Below, piece after piece: positions 49,945-58,486 of a stretch of 64,000 bases of DNA. Every line of letters starts with the position of its first letter. Within the stretch, counting starts at the first letter, position 1. The translations under genes and the position numbers were made by a program. Source of the stretch: Streptomyces brevispora (GTDB lineage: Bacteria; Actinomycetota; Actinomycetes; Streptomycetales; Streptomycetaceae); NCBI RefSeq assembly GCF_007829885.1, contig NZ_VIWW01000001.1:5828001-5892000 (forward strand), written 5' to 3'. A model generated the notes under the pieces. The model had not been told where the DNA came from. It did not search any database and saw nothing but the letters and a program-made list of their open reading frames with translations.

Positions 49945-51063
49945 GTGTCAGCACACACCGTTCGTACCGGAGTCTGGTTCATCGGGGCGCGCGGCTCCGT
50001 CGCCACCACCGCCACGGCGGGGTGCGCAGCGGTCGCGGCGGGCCTCCATCCGGCCGCCGGCATGGTCACCGAGACCGCGCCGTTCGCCGAAAGCGGTCTG
50101 CCACCCGTGGCCTCGCTCGTCTTCGGCGGCCACGACACCCTGGACTGCCCTCTCCCCAAACGGGCCGAGGCACTCGCCGCCGGGGGAGTGATGCCGCACG
50201 GCCTCCCCTCGGCCGTACGGTCCGAACTCGCCGCGGCCGACGCGGAGATCCGCCCCGGCGGACCGCTCCCCGGAGACACCCGCACGGACGAGGAACTCAT
50301 CACCGCGTTCGCCGCCGACCTCACCGACTTCGGCCGCCGCAACGGCCTCGCCAGGACCGTCGTCGTGAACGTCGCCTCCACCGAGCCGGCACCCGCCCCC
50401 GGCGCGCAGCGGCTGCCCGCCAGCTCGCTCTACGCCGCGGCGGCGATCCGGGCCGGCTGCCCGTACGTCAACTTCACCCCCTCCACCGGGCTGCGCACAC
50501 CCGCCCTCCAGGCCGCCGTCGCGGCCGGCGCACTTCCTCACGCGGGCCGCGACGGCAAGACCGGCCAGACCCTGCTCCGCTCCGTGCTCGCCCCGATGTT
50601 CGTGCAGCGGGCCCTGCCGGTACGGGCCTGGTCCGGGACCAATCTGCTGGGCGGCGGCGACGGGGCGGCACTGGCCGACCCGGCCGCGGCCGCCGCGAAG
50701 AACGCCGGCAAGGAACGCGTCCTGACCGACACGCTCGGCTCCGCCCCCGAGGGCGAGGTCCACATCGACGACGTCCCGGCACTCGGCGACTGGAAGACGG
50801 CCTGGGACCACATAGCGTTCGACGGCTTCCTCGGCGCCCGCATGGTGCTCCAGACGACCTGGCAGGGGTGCGACTCGGCACTCGCCGCACCCCTGGTGCT
50901 GGACCTGGCACGGCTGCTGGCCCGCGCCCATGAAAGGGGACTGAGCGGCCCGCGCCCCGAACTCGGCTTCTACTTCAAGGACCCGGACGGCGGACCGGCC
51001 GCCCTGTCCGATCAGTATCTGGCGCTGCTCGCCTTCGCGGAGCGGCTGCGGGGGGAGAAGTGA
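49945..51063 (+). CDS. Myo-inositol-phosphate-synthase-like sugar phosphate cyclase
   Basis: A 372-residue INO1-type protein. It starts with a Rossmann loop GVWFIGARGSVATTATAG and contains the cyclase core: VVNVASTEPAP, PYVNFTPSTG, DGKTGQTLLRSVLAPMF, WSGTNLLGGGDGAAL and DWKTAWDHIAFDGFLGARM, then WQGCDSALAAPLVLDLARL. These are the usual INO1 signatures, with a Lys-to-Arg change at the QTLLRS position. The family uses NAD to convert glucose 6-phosphate to a cyclitol phosphate. It occupies the place that EboD (a DHQ-synthase-like cyclase) holds in other ebo clusters. Its TGA overlaps the GTG of the next gene. GTG start with GGGAGG upstream. Confidence 0.93.
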   Translation: MSAHTVRTGVWFIGARGSVATTATAGCAAVAAGLHPAAGMVTETAPFAESGLPPVASLVFGGHDTLDCPLPKRAEALAAGGVMPHGLPSAVRSELAAADAEIRPGGPLPGDTRTDEELITAFAADLTDFGRRNGLARTVVVNVASTEPAPAPGAQRLPASSLYAAAAIRAGCPYVNFTPSTGLRTPALQAAVAAGALPHAGRDGKTGQTLLRSVLAPMFVQRALPVRAWSGTNLLGGGDGAALADPAAAAAKNAGKERVLTDTLGSAPEGEVHIDDVPALGDWKTAWDHIAFDGFLGARMVLQTTWQGCDSALAAPLVLDLARLLARAHERGLSGPRPELGFYFKDPDGGPAALSDQYLALLAFAERLRGEK

Positions 51064-52151
51064 CGGTGCGCGCCTGGGCGGAGCTGCTCAGGGTCTCCGC
51101 ACTCTTCACCGTGCCGGGCGACGCACTCGCGGGCGCGGCGGCCGTCGGACGCCGCCCCAACCGCTCCACCGCCCTCGCCGTCGGCGCCTCGCTCTGCCTG
51201 TACGAGGCGGGCATGGCCCTCAACGACTGGGCCGACCGCGACGAGGACGCCGTCGACCGCCCGCACCGCCCGATCCCGTCGGGCCGGATCACGCCCCGTG
51301 CGGCGCTCACCGCGGCCGGTGCGCTGACCGCGGCGGGCCTGGCCCTGGCCGCCCGCGCGGGCCGCCCGGCCCTGACCGTCGCCACCGGCCTCGCGGCGAC
51401 GGTCTGGGCGTACGACCTCCACCTGAAGCACACCCCGGCGGGCCCGGCGGCGATGGCGGCGGCCCGGGGCCTGGACCTGCTCCTGGGCGCCACGGCGACG
51501 GCGACGGCGCCGGTGGCCTCGGTTTCGGCCGAGGCGCCGGTGGCGGCGGTGTCGGCCGGGGCTTCGGCGTCGGCCGGGGCTTCGGCCCGTGCCGTGCTGC
51601 CGGCCGCCCTGCCCGCCGCCGCGATGCTGACGGCACACACCTACGCGGTCACCGCCGTCTCGCGCCATGAGGCGCAGGGCGGTTCCACCACCGCCCCCCT
51701 CGCCGCCCTCGGTGCGGTCGTCGCGCTCGGCGGCGCCGCGCTGCGGGAACGGCAGGGGAAGGCCGGCGGGTCCCCGTACCCCGGACGGGGCGGCGCCGGC
51801 GCCCCCGGCAGCCGCGCCGGAGCAACCGCCCCCGCCGGAGCCCGCACGGGAAGCGGCGGGGCCGGGGCAACCGCCCCCGCCGGAGCCCGCACCGGGCCAA
51901 CCGCCCCCGCCCGGCTCCTCCTCACCGCGCTCACCGGTGCCTACCTCCGTACCGCCGCCCGCCCCCTCGGCCACGCCGTGCTCAACCCGTCGCCGCCGCT
52001 CACCCAGCGCGCCGTCGGCAGCGGCATCCGGGCGATGATCCCGCTCCAGGCGGCCCTCGCCGCCCGTGCCGGAGCACCCGGGACCGCGCTGGCCGTCATG
52101 GGCCTCGTCCCGCTCGCCCGCAGCCTCGCCCGGAAGGTGAGCCCCACATGA
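51060..52151 (+). CDS. eboC: UbiA-type prenyltransferase, EboC-like
   Basis: A 363-residue membrane prenyltransferase with several hydrophobic segments. The first Asp-rich motif MALNDWADRDEDAVDRPHRP (N-D-x-x-D-x-x-x-D) and an R-P-I-P-S-G stretch are present; the second Asp region (VWAYDLHLKHTPAG) has one D. UbiA-family enzymes transfer a prenyl group to a polar or aromatic acceptor. Two low-complexity stretches, near residues 137-180 and 235-280, contain repeated APAG/ATAPAGART units and look like spacer expansions. It overlaps both neighbouring genes by four bases, so the cluster is tightly coupled. A similar protein is called SCO3242-family prenyltransferase in other Streptomyces. Confidence 0.9.
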   Translation: MTVRAWAELLRVSALFTVPGDALAGAAAVGRRPNRSTALAVGASLCLYEAGMALNDWADRDEDAVDRPHRPIPSGRITPRAALTAAGALTAAGLALAARAGRPALTVATGLAATVWAYDLHLKHTPAGPAAMAAARGLDLLLGATATATAPVASVSAEAPVAAVSAGASASAGASARAVLPAALPAAAMLTAHTYAVTAVSRHEAQGGSTTAPLAALGAVVALGGAALRERQGKAGGSPYPGRGGAGAPGSRAGATAPAGARTGSGGAGATAPAGARTGPTAPARLLLTALTGAYLRTAARPLGHAVLNPSPPLTQRAVGSGIRAMIPLQAALAARAGAPGTALAVMGLVPLARSLARKVSPT

Positions 52152-53005
52152 CGATCCGCCTCGGCTACGGCACCAACGGACTCACCGACCTCCGCCTCGG
52201 CGATGCCCTCGGCCTCCTCGCGGACCTCGGCTACGACGGGGTCGGGCTGACCCTCGACCACATGCACCTCGACCCGATGGGCCCGGACCTTCCCGCCCGC
52301 ACCCGCCAGGTCGCCGCCAGGCTCCAGGAGCTCGGCCTCGGTGTCACCGTGGAGACCGGGGCCCGCTACGTCCTGGACCCGCGCCGCAAGCACGGCCCCT
52401 CGCTGCTCGACCCGGACCCGGAGGCCCGCGCCGCCCGGACCCGGCTGCTCGTCCGGGCCGTGGACATCGCCGCCGAGCTCGGCGCCCACGCCGTGCACTG
52501 CTTCAGCGGCATCACGCCACCGGACACCGCCCCCGACACCGCCTGGCAGCGGCTCACCGAGGCCCTGGCCCCGGTCCTGGACGCGGCGCAGAACGCGGGC
52601 GTGCCGCTGGCGATCGAGCCCGAGCCCGGACACCTCCTCGCCAACCTCGCCGACTTCCACCACCTCCGCGTCCTGTGCGGAGACCCGGAACCGCTCGGAC
52701 TCACCCTCGACATCGGCCACTGCCAGTGCCTGGAGCCGGCCCTGCCCGTCGACTGCGTGCGCGACGCCGCACCCTGGCTGCGCCACGTACAGATCGAGGA
52801 CATGCGCCGAGGCGTCCACGAGCACCTCCCGTTCGGTGACGGCGAGATCGACTTCCCGCCTGTGCTCGCCGCACTCGACGCCCTCGGCGACAGCGGATAC
52901 GCCGGACTGACCGTCGTCGAGCTGCCCCGTCACTCCCACGCGGGCCCCGAACTCGCCCGTACCTCCATCGAGTTCCTCCGTAAGCACGGACCGTCGCGCC
53001 ACTAG
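52148..53005 (+). CDS. Sugar phosphate isomerase/epimerase family protein
   Basis: A 285-residue xylose-isomerase-like TIM barrel. It shows VGLTLDHMHLDPMG, AIEPEPGHLLANLADFH, LTLDIGHCQCLEP, LRHVQIEDMRRGVHEHLPFG and YAGLTVVELPRHSH, with Glu/Asp/His in metal positions. It is distinct from the TIM barrel at 44722 and from the Tat-exported one at 57346. Its ATG overlaps the TGA of the prenyltransferase gene. It probably acts on the cyclitol or sugar moiety of the cluster product. Confidence 0.92.
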   Translation: MTIRLGYGTNGLTDLRLGDALGLLADLGYDGVGLTLDHMHLDPMGPDLPARTRQVAARLQELGLGVTVETGARYVLDPRRKHGPSLLDPDPEARAARTRLLVRAVDIAAELGAHAVHCFSGITPPDTAPDTAWQRLTEALAPVLDAAQNAGVPLAIEPEPGHLLANLADFHHLRVLCGDPEPLGLTLDIGHCQCLEPALPVDCVRDAAPWLRHVQIEDMRRGVHEHLPFGDGEIDFPPVLAALDALGDSGYAGLTVVELPRHSHAGPELARTSIEFLRKHGPSRH

Positions 53006-53026
53006 ACCGCCGAAGGGAGCAACGCC

Positions 53027-53821
53027 ATGCCGATGACCTCGCCGGACGCCCCGCTGCTGACCCGTAAGGAGCTCGACGCCCAGCTCGGCGGAGCCGCACG
53101 CGCCTGGCTCGACGAAGCCTTCGCCGAAGCCGCTCACGCCGCCGCCCACCCGGACCCCGGACCCTCCGGCAACACGTACGCCGCACCCCCGTGGGAACTG
53201 CGGTACGCCGCCGCCGGCCGGCAGTGCGGACTCGAACACGCCGACTCCGTACGCGCCCTGCTGCTCATCGAGGCCCGTGCCGGGCTGGCCGCCGTGACCC
53301 GGCTCTACGAGCAGGGCACCGCCGCCGAACGGCGCGCGGTCCTGCTCACGCTGCCCGCGCTGGACCTCGGCGCCACCGCCGTGGCCCTCGTCGAGGACGC
53401 CCTGCGCGCCAACGACACCACACTGATCGCCGCCGCCGTCGGCCCGTACGCCGGCGACCGTCTCGATCCGCACAACTGGCGCCACGCCGTCCTCAAGTGC
53501 CTCTTCACCGGTGTCCCCGTCGACGCCGTCGCCCAGCTGGCCCGGCGATCCCGCGGCGATGCGGAACTCGCCCGGATGCTGGGCGACTACGCGGCCGAGC
53601 GCATCGCGGCAGGCCGCCCCGTCCCCGCCGACCTGCACCGCGTACTCGCCCTGACGGCCCCCGGACCGGACGCCCCCGGACCGGACGCCCCCGGACCGGA
53701 CGCCCCCGGACCGGACGCCCCCGGACCGGACGCCCCCGGCACTGAGACCACCGCCACCGGTTCCGCTGCCCACGGTCCCGCCGCCCCCACGGCCTCAACG
53801 GCCCCATCGGAGGAATCCTGA
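53027..53821 (+). CDS. eboA: EboA domain protein
   Basis: A 264-residue protein with an EboA domain at residues 1-205: LLTRKELDAQLGGAARAWLD, then RYAAAGRQCGLEHADSVRAL, LEHADSVRALLLIEARAGLA, IAAAVGPYAGDRLDPHNWRH and LKCLFTGVPVDAVAQLARRS. The mostly helical layout is typical of this poorly understood ebo protein. The C-terminal tail has five perfect 15-bp DNA repeats encoding APGPD. The ATG follows AAGGGAG. Its TGA shares a base with the ATG of eboB. Confidence 0.92.
   Translation: MPMTSPDAPLLTRKELDAQLGGAARAWLDEAFAEAAHAAAHPDPGPSGNTYAAPPWELRYAAAGRQCGLEHADSVRALLLIEARAGLAAVTRLYEQGTAAERRAVLLTLPALDLGATAVALVEDALRANDTTLIAAAVGPYAGDRLDPHNWRHAVLKCLFTGVPVDAVAQLARRSRGDAELARMLGDYAAERIAAGRPVPADLHRVLALTAPGPDAPGPDAPGPDAPGPDAPGPDAPGTETTATGSAAHGPAAPTASTAPSEES
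53657..53731 (+). repeat. Five tandem 15-bp repeats in eboA
   Basis: The unit GCCCCCGGACCGGAC repeats five times without change, encoding (APGPD)x5. It is in the flexible tail after the EboA domain and keeps the frame, so length may vary between strains. Confidence 0.9.
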
Positions 53822-54669
53822 TGCGCATCTTCGACCCGCATATCCACATGACCTCCCGCACCACGGACGACTATCAGGCGATGTACGACGCCGGGGTCCG
53901 GGCCCTCGTCGAACCGTCCTTCTGGCTGGGCCAGCCCCGTACCTCGCCCGCCAGCTTCTTCGACTACTTCGACGCCCTGCTCGGCTGGGAGCCTTTCCGC
54001 GCCGCCCAGTACGGCATCGCGCACCACTGCACGCTCGCCCTCAACCCCAAAGAGGCGAACGACCCGCGCTGCACCCCCGTCCTGGACGCCCTGCCGCGCT
54101 ATCTGGTCAAGGACTCCGTCGTCGCCGTCGGCGAGATCGGCTACGACTCCATGACCCCGGCCGAGGACACCGCGCTGGCCGCCCAGCTCCAGCTCGCCGC
54201 CGACCACGGGCTGCCCGCACTCGTCCACACCCCGCACCGCGACAAGCTCGCCGGCCTGCGCCGCACCATCGACGTCGTCCGGGAGTCGAACCTCGCCCCG
54301 GAGTTCGTCGTGCTCGACCACCTCAACGAGACGACGGTGAAGGACGCCCTGGACAGCGGCTGCTGGGCCGGCTTCTCCATCTACCCGGACACCAAGATGG
54401 ACGAGGACCGCATGGTCGCCGTCCTCAAACTCCACGGCACCGAGAAGATCCTCGTCAACTCGGCCGCCGACTGGGGCAGGAGCGACCCGCTGAAGACCCG
54501 CGGTGTCGGTGACGCGATGCTCGCCGCCGGCTTCACCGAGGACGACGTCGACCAGGTCCTCTGGCGCAACCCCGTCGCCTTCTACGGCCAGAGCGGCCGC
54601 CTCCACCTCGACACCGCCACCCCCGACCCGCTCCACGAGGGCAACTCCATCCTCCGCGGCGGGGAGTGA
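53821..54669 (+). CDS. eboB: TatD-type amidohydrolase, EboB-like
   Basis: A 282-residue amidohydrolase barrel. It opens with the metal motif MRIFDPHIHMTSRTTDDY (H-x-H), then VAVGEIGYDSMTPAED (Glu metal ligand), LPALVHTPHRDKLAGLRR and LNETTVKDALDSGCW, VNSAADWGRSDPLK. This is the ebo hydrolase, related to TatD. Its ATG overlaps the TGA of eboA, so it is translated from the same message. The cytoplasmic substrate is unknown. All visible metal positions are intact. Confidence 0.92.
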   Translation: MRIFDPHIHMTSRTTDDYQAMYDAGVRALVEPSFWLGQPRTSPASFFDYFDALLGWEPFRAAQYGIAHHCTLALNPKEANDPRCTPVLDALPRYLVKDSVVAVGEIGYDSMTPAEDTALAAQLQLAADHGLPALVHTPHRDKLAGLRRTIDVVRESNLAPEFVVLDHLNETTVKDALDSGCWAGFSIYPDTKMDEDRMVAVLKLHGTEKILVNSAADWGRSDPLKTRGVGDAMLAAGFTEDDVDQVLWRNPVAFYGQSGRLHLDTATPDPLHEGNSILRGGE

Positions 54670-54673
54670 GCCG

Positions 54674-55849
54674 ATGCGCTTCCGTCACCCCGACGGCACC
54701 ACCGTCCACCTCGCGTACTGCACCAACGTCCACCCGGCCGAAAACCTCGAAGGAGTCCGCGCCCAACTGCGCGACCACTGCGAACCGGTACGCAAACGGC
54801 TCGGCCGCGACCGCCTCGGCATCGGCCTCTGGCTCGCCAGGGACGCCGCCCGCACCCTGGTCAACGACCCCTCGCAACTGCGCTCCCTGCGCGCCGAACT
54901 CGACCACCGGGGACTCGAAGTCGTCACGCTCAACGGCTTCCCGTACGAGGGATTCGGCGCCGAAGAAGTCAAGTACCGGGTGTACAAGCCGGACTGGACG
55001 GACCCCGAACGGCTCGCCCATACCACCGACCTCGCCCGGCTCCTCGCCACCCTCCTCCCCGACGACGTCACCGACGGCACCATCTCCACCCTCCCCATCG
55101 CCTGGCGCACCCCGTACACGGGCGACCCCGAGGCGGCCCGCACCGCACTCGCCGCCCTCACCACCCTCGGCGAACGCCTCGACGCGCTGGCCGAACTCAC
55201 CGGGAAGTCCATCCGGATCGGCCTCGAACCCGAACCCGGCTGCACCGTCGAAACCACCGCCGACGCCATCGCCCCCCTCACCGCCATCGGCCACGAACGC
55301 ATCGGCGTCTGCGTCGACACCTGCCATCTCGCCACCTCCTTCGAGGACCCGGACGGCGCACTCGACGCGCTCGACGCCGCCGGCATCCCCGTCGTCAAGG
55401 CACAGCTCTCCGCCGCCCTGCACGCCGAGCACCCCCACCTCCCCGAAGTGCGCACCGCACTCGCCGCCTTCGCCGAGCCCCGCTTCCTCCACCAGACCCG
55501 CATCTCCACCGCCGCGGGGCTGCGCGGCACCGACGACCTCGACGAGGCGGTCACCGGCGACACCCTGCCCGACAGCGCCCCGTGGCGCGCCCACTTCCAC
55601 GTCCCCCTGCACGCACCTCCCGCACCACCGCTCACCTCCACCCTCCCCGTGCTCCGGTCCACGCTGACCCGTCTCGTCGGCGGTACGCAGCCGCTCACCC
55701 GGCACCTGGAGGTCGAGACGTACACCTGGCAGGCGCTCCCGGCCGAGCTGCGCCCCCGGACCCGCGCCCAGCTCGCCGACGGCATCGCCGCCGAACTCAC
55801 CCTCGCCCGCGACCTCCTGGTCGACCTCGGTCTCAAGGAGCTGCCATGA
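54674..55849 (+). CDS. eboE: Metabolite traffic protein EboE
   Basis: A 391-residue TIM-barrel protein of the EboE family. It starts MRFRHPDGTTVHLAYCTNVH and has IRIGLEPEPGCTVETTADAI, IGVCVDTCHLATSFEDPDGA, VPLHAPPAPPLTS and HLEVETYTWQALPAELRP. Carboxylate/His positions of a xylose-isomerase-like barrel are visible, so metal-dependent chemistry on the cargo is possible. Known ebo genes are linked to moving or processing secondary metabolites across membranes, as shown for the sunscreen pigment scytonemin in cyanobacteria. Its TGA overlaps the ATG of eboF. Confidence 0.92.
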   Translation: MRFRHPDGTTVHLAYCTNVHPAENLEGVRAQLRDHCEPVRKRLGRDRLGIGLWLARDAARTLVNDPSQLRSLRAELDHRGLEVVTLNGFPYEGFGAEEVKYRVYKPDWTDPERLAHTTDLARLLATLLPDDVTDGTISTLPIAWRTPYTGDPEAARTALAALTTLGERLDALAELTGKSIRIGLEPEPGCTVETTADAIAPLTAIGHERIGVCVDTCHLATSFEDPDGALDALDAAGIPVVKAQLSAALHAEHPHLPEVRTALAAFAEPRFLHQTRISTAAGLRGTDDLDEAVTGDTLPDSAPWRAHFHVPLHAPPAPPLTSTLPVLRSTLTRLVGGTQPLTRHLEVETYTWQALPAELRPRTRAQLADGIAAELTLARDLLVDLGLKELP

Positions 55850-57243
55850 CCACTGCCGGGACCACCGACTCACCCACACCGCTCCTGGTCCTCGACGTCG
55901 TGGGGCTCACCCCCCGACTCCTCGACCACATGCCGCACCTCAAGGCCCTCGGACAGGACGGCACCCACGCCCCGCTCGGCACCGTTCTCCCCGCCGTGAC
56001 GTGCGCCGCCCAGTCCACCTTCCTCACCGGCACCACTCCCGCCGAACACGGCATCGTCGCCAACGGCTGGTACTTCCGCGAACTCGGTGACGTCCTCCTG
56101 TGGCGTCAGCACAACGGACTGGTCGAGGGCGACAAGCTCTGGGACGCCGCCCGCCGCGCCCACCCCGGCTACACCGTCGCCAACATCTGCTGGTGGTACG
56201 CGATGGGCGCCGACACCGACTTCACCGTCACCCCGCGACCCGTCTACTACGCCGACGGCCGCAAGGAACCCGACTGCTACACCCGCCCGCCGGCCCTCCA
56301 TGACGAACTCACCGCGAAACTCGGCACCTTCCCCCTCTTCCACTTCTGGGGGCCCGGCGCCGACCTCGTCTCCTCCCAGTGGATCATCGACGCGACCCGG
56401 CACATCCTCGACACCCGCCACCCCGACCTCGCCCTCTGTTACCTCCCGCACCTCGACTACGACCTCCAGCGCTACGGCCCGGACGATCCGCGCGCCTTCA
56501 AGGCCGCGGCCGACCTCGACCGGGCCGTCGCCCCGCTGCTCGACGACGCCCGCCGCGAGGGCCGCACCGTCGTGGCCCTCTCCGAGTACGGCATCACCCG
56601 CGTCGAGCGGCCCGTCGACATCAACCGCGCCCTGCGCCGCGCCGGCCTGCTGGAGGTCCACACCCAGGACGGCATGGAGTACCTGGACCCGATGACCTCC
56701 CGGGCCTTCGCCGTCGCCGACCACCAGATCGCGCACATCTACGTACGCCGCCCCGAGGACCTCGAAGCGACCCGCGAAGCCCTGGCGGACCTCCCGGGCA
56801 TCGAGCAGCTCCTGGACGACGAGGGCAAGAAGGCACACGGACTCGACCATCCCCGCTCCGGCGAGCTGGTCGCCGTCGCGGACCCGGACGCCTGGTTCAC
56901 GTACTACTACTGGCTCGACGACGACCGCGCGCCCGACTTCGCGCAGCTTGTCGAGATCCACCGCAAACCCGGCTACGACCCCGTCGAGCTCTTCCTGGAC
57001 CCCCAGGACCCCTACGTCCGGGTCAGGGCGGCCACGGCCGTCGCCCGCAAGAAGCTCGGCATGCGTTACCGCATGGCGGTCGTCCCCCTGGACCCGTCAC
57101 CTATTCGAGGCAGCCACGGCCGCCTCCCCCTGAGCGACGACGAAGGTCCGCTCATCCTCTGCTCCACCCCCCACGCGTTCACCGGCCCGGTCCGGGCCAC
57201 CGAAGTGAAGTCCCTGCTCCTCCAGCTTGCCGGACTGCACTGA
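55846..57243 (+). CDS. eboF: Nucleotide pyrophosphatase/phosphodiesterase family protein, EboF-like
   Basis: A 465-residue type-I phosphodiesterase/alkaline-phosphatase superfamily enzyme. The first metal Asp is in LLVLDVVGLTPRLLDHMPHL, the Thr/Ser nucleophile in LPAVTCAAQSTFLTGTTPAE, the metal His/Asp group in LCYLPHLDYDLQRYGPDDP, and later VVALSEYGITRVERPVDINR and FAVADHQIAHIYVR. It has no signal peptide, so it is probably cytoplasmic. In the cluster it may hydrolyse a phosphodiester or pyrophosphate linkage of the product. Its start overlaps the eboE stop (ATGA). Confidence 0.93.
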   Translation: MTTAGTTDSPTPLLVLDVVGLTPRLLDHMPHLKALGQDGTHAPLGTVLPAVTCAAQSTFLTGTTPAEHGIVANGWYFRELGDVLLWRQHNGLVEGDKLWDAARRAHPGYTVANICWWYAMGADTDFTVTPRPVYYADGRKEPDCYTRPPALHDELTAKLGTFPLFHFWGPGADLVSSQWIIDATRHILDTRHPDLALCYLPHLDYDLQRYGPDDPRAFKAAADLDRAVAPLLDDARREGRTVVALSEYGITRVERPVDINRALRRAGLLEVHTQDGMEYLDPMTSRAFAVADHQIAHIYVRRPEDLEATREALADLPGIEQLLDDEGKKAHGLDHPRSGELVAVADPDAWFTYYYWLDDDRAPDFAQLVEIHRKPGYDPVELFLDPQDPYVRVRAATAVARKKLGMRYRMAVVPLDPSPIRGSHGRLPLSDDEGPLILCSTPHAFTGPVRATEVKSLLLQLAGLH

Positions 57244-57345
57244 CAACACGAACCCCCGCGCCCCGCACCCGCCGATTCCCGCGGCCACGTTCCCTTAGGC
57301 CCGTTCCCGCAGCCTCGTTCCTGTATGACCAGAAGGAGTCCCCCC

Positions 57346-58404
57346 ATGAGCCGCCGCCGCACCCCCGTGGACGCCGAACTCGCCCGCAAGCTCAGCCGAC
57401 GTTCCATGCTCGGCGTCGCCGCCGGAGCCACCGCCGCCGCACTCGTGGGAGCCGCGGCCCCCACCGCCAGTGCCCACGACAAGCCTCACGGCAAGCCGAA
57501 CGGGAAGCCCCACGGCGCCCCCCTGCTGCCGCCCGGCCGTCTCGGAATCCAGCTCTACACCCTCCGGGACAAGGTCTCGACCCTCGGCTTCGACAAGGTC
57601 TTCGCCGAGCTGGAGGCATTCGGGTACGACGAGGTCGAGTACGCCGGTTACACCCAGGGCTCGGCCGGTGACATCACACTCGCGCAGCTCAAGCGGCTCA
57701 CCCGGGACCACGGGCTGAAGGGCATAGGCAGCCACGTCGGTTACTCCGACGACAACAACCCCAACGCCTACACCTTCGCGCAGAACCTCACCAAGGTCCT
57801 CGACGACGCCCAGGCACTCGACCTCAAGCACATCGGCACCGCGTCCGGCCCGTTCCGCTACGGCTCGACGGTCGACGCCTGGAAGCGGGCCGCCGACGAC
57901 TTCAACACCTACGGAGCCGCGGCCAGGAAGCGCGGCATGAAGTTCTACCAGCACAACCACGCCGAGGAGTTCTCCTTCGCCACCGACCAGCCGGACGTCC
58001 GCCTCTACGACGTGCTGCTCGCCGAGACCGACCCCGACCTGGTCTACCTGGAGATGGACATCTACTGGGCGTACGTCGGCCAGTTCCGCTTCGGCAAGCG
58101 GGTGGACGGCACGCCCGACTCCTTCGACCCGCTGCACTACGTGCTGAAGCACCCCGACCGCTACCCGCTCTTCCACGTCAAGGACGGCGAGGAGGACGTG
58201 GCCGCCCGCGACGGCTACCGGATGGTGGACGTCGGCGACGGCGACATCGACTACGCCCGTTTCCTGACCGCCGTCAACAAGACCAGGGGCGGCCGCCGCG
58301 ACCACCACTGGCAGGTGGAGCACGACCAGCCGATCGTCGACTCCTTCACCACGGCCCGGCGCTCCGCCGCCTATCTGCACACCCTGCGGCAGAAGGGCTG
58401 CTGA
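57346..58404 (+). CDS. Tat-exported sugar phosphate isomerase/epimerase-like protein
   Basis: A 352-residue exported TIM barrel. A twin-arginine signal (LSRRSMLGVAAGATAAALVG) precedes a His/Lys-rich linker and a xylose-isomerase-like domain: LGIQLYTLRDKVSTLGFDKV, KFYQHNHAEEF, VYLEMDIYWAYVGQF, FHVKDGEEDVAARDG and HHWQVEHDQPIVDSF. I chose the ATG at 57346 because AAGGAG lies seven bases upstream; an ATG at 57325 has none. Export of a folded TIM barrel suggests it meets its substrate outside the cell, like the large secreted enzyme at 46108. A perfect 16-bp hairpin ends the unit. Confidence 0.94.
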   Translation: MSRRRTPVDAELARKLSRRSMLGVAAGATAAALVGAAAPTASAHDKPHGKPNGKPHGAPLLPPGRLGIQLYTLRDKVSTLGFDKVFAELEAFGYDEVEYAGYTQGSAGDITLAQLKRLTRDHGLKGIGSHVGYSDDNNPNAYTFAQNLTKVLDDAQALDLKHIGTASGPFRYGSTVDAWKRAADDFNTYGAAARKRGMKFYQHNHAEEFSFATDQPDVRLYDVLLAETDPDLVYLEMDIYWAYVGQFRFGKRVDGTPDSFDPLHYVLKHPDRYPLFHVKDGEEDVAARDGYRMVDVGDGDIDYARFLTAVNKTRGGRRDHHWQVEHDQPIVDSFTTARRSAAYLHTLRQKGC

Positions 58405-58419
58405 TCCGCCGACCGCGTA

Positions 58420-58456
58420 CCACGGCCCTCCCCGCACCGCGCGGGGAGGGCCGTGG
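58420..58456. terminator. Strong bidirectional terminator
   Basis: A perfect 16-bp stem, CCACGGCCCTCCCCGC with its complement, and a five-base loop sit between the convergent Tat-exported isomerase and the DUF2254 gene. Confidence 0.85.
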
Positions 58457-58486
58457 CCGTTCGTCGTGCCGTCGAGTGCGCCGGGT

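Noticed and set aside
49945..51063. Whether this gene could be eboD.
   Set aside because: Sequence motifs are those of INO1 (NLLGGGDGA and DGKTGQT), not of dehydroquinate-synthase-like cyclases.
53191..53745. A 184-codon frame overlapping eboA on the plus strand.
   Set aside because: It is an Arg/Pro-rich shifted frame of eboA; the EboA frame has domain similarity and overlaps its neighbours correctly.
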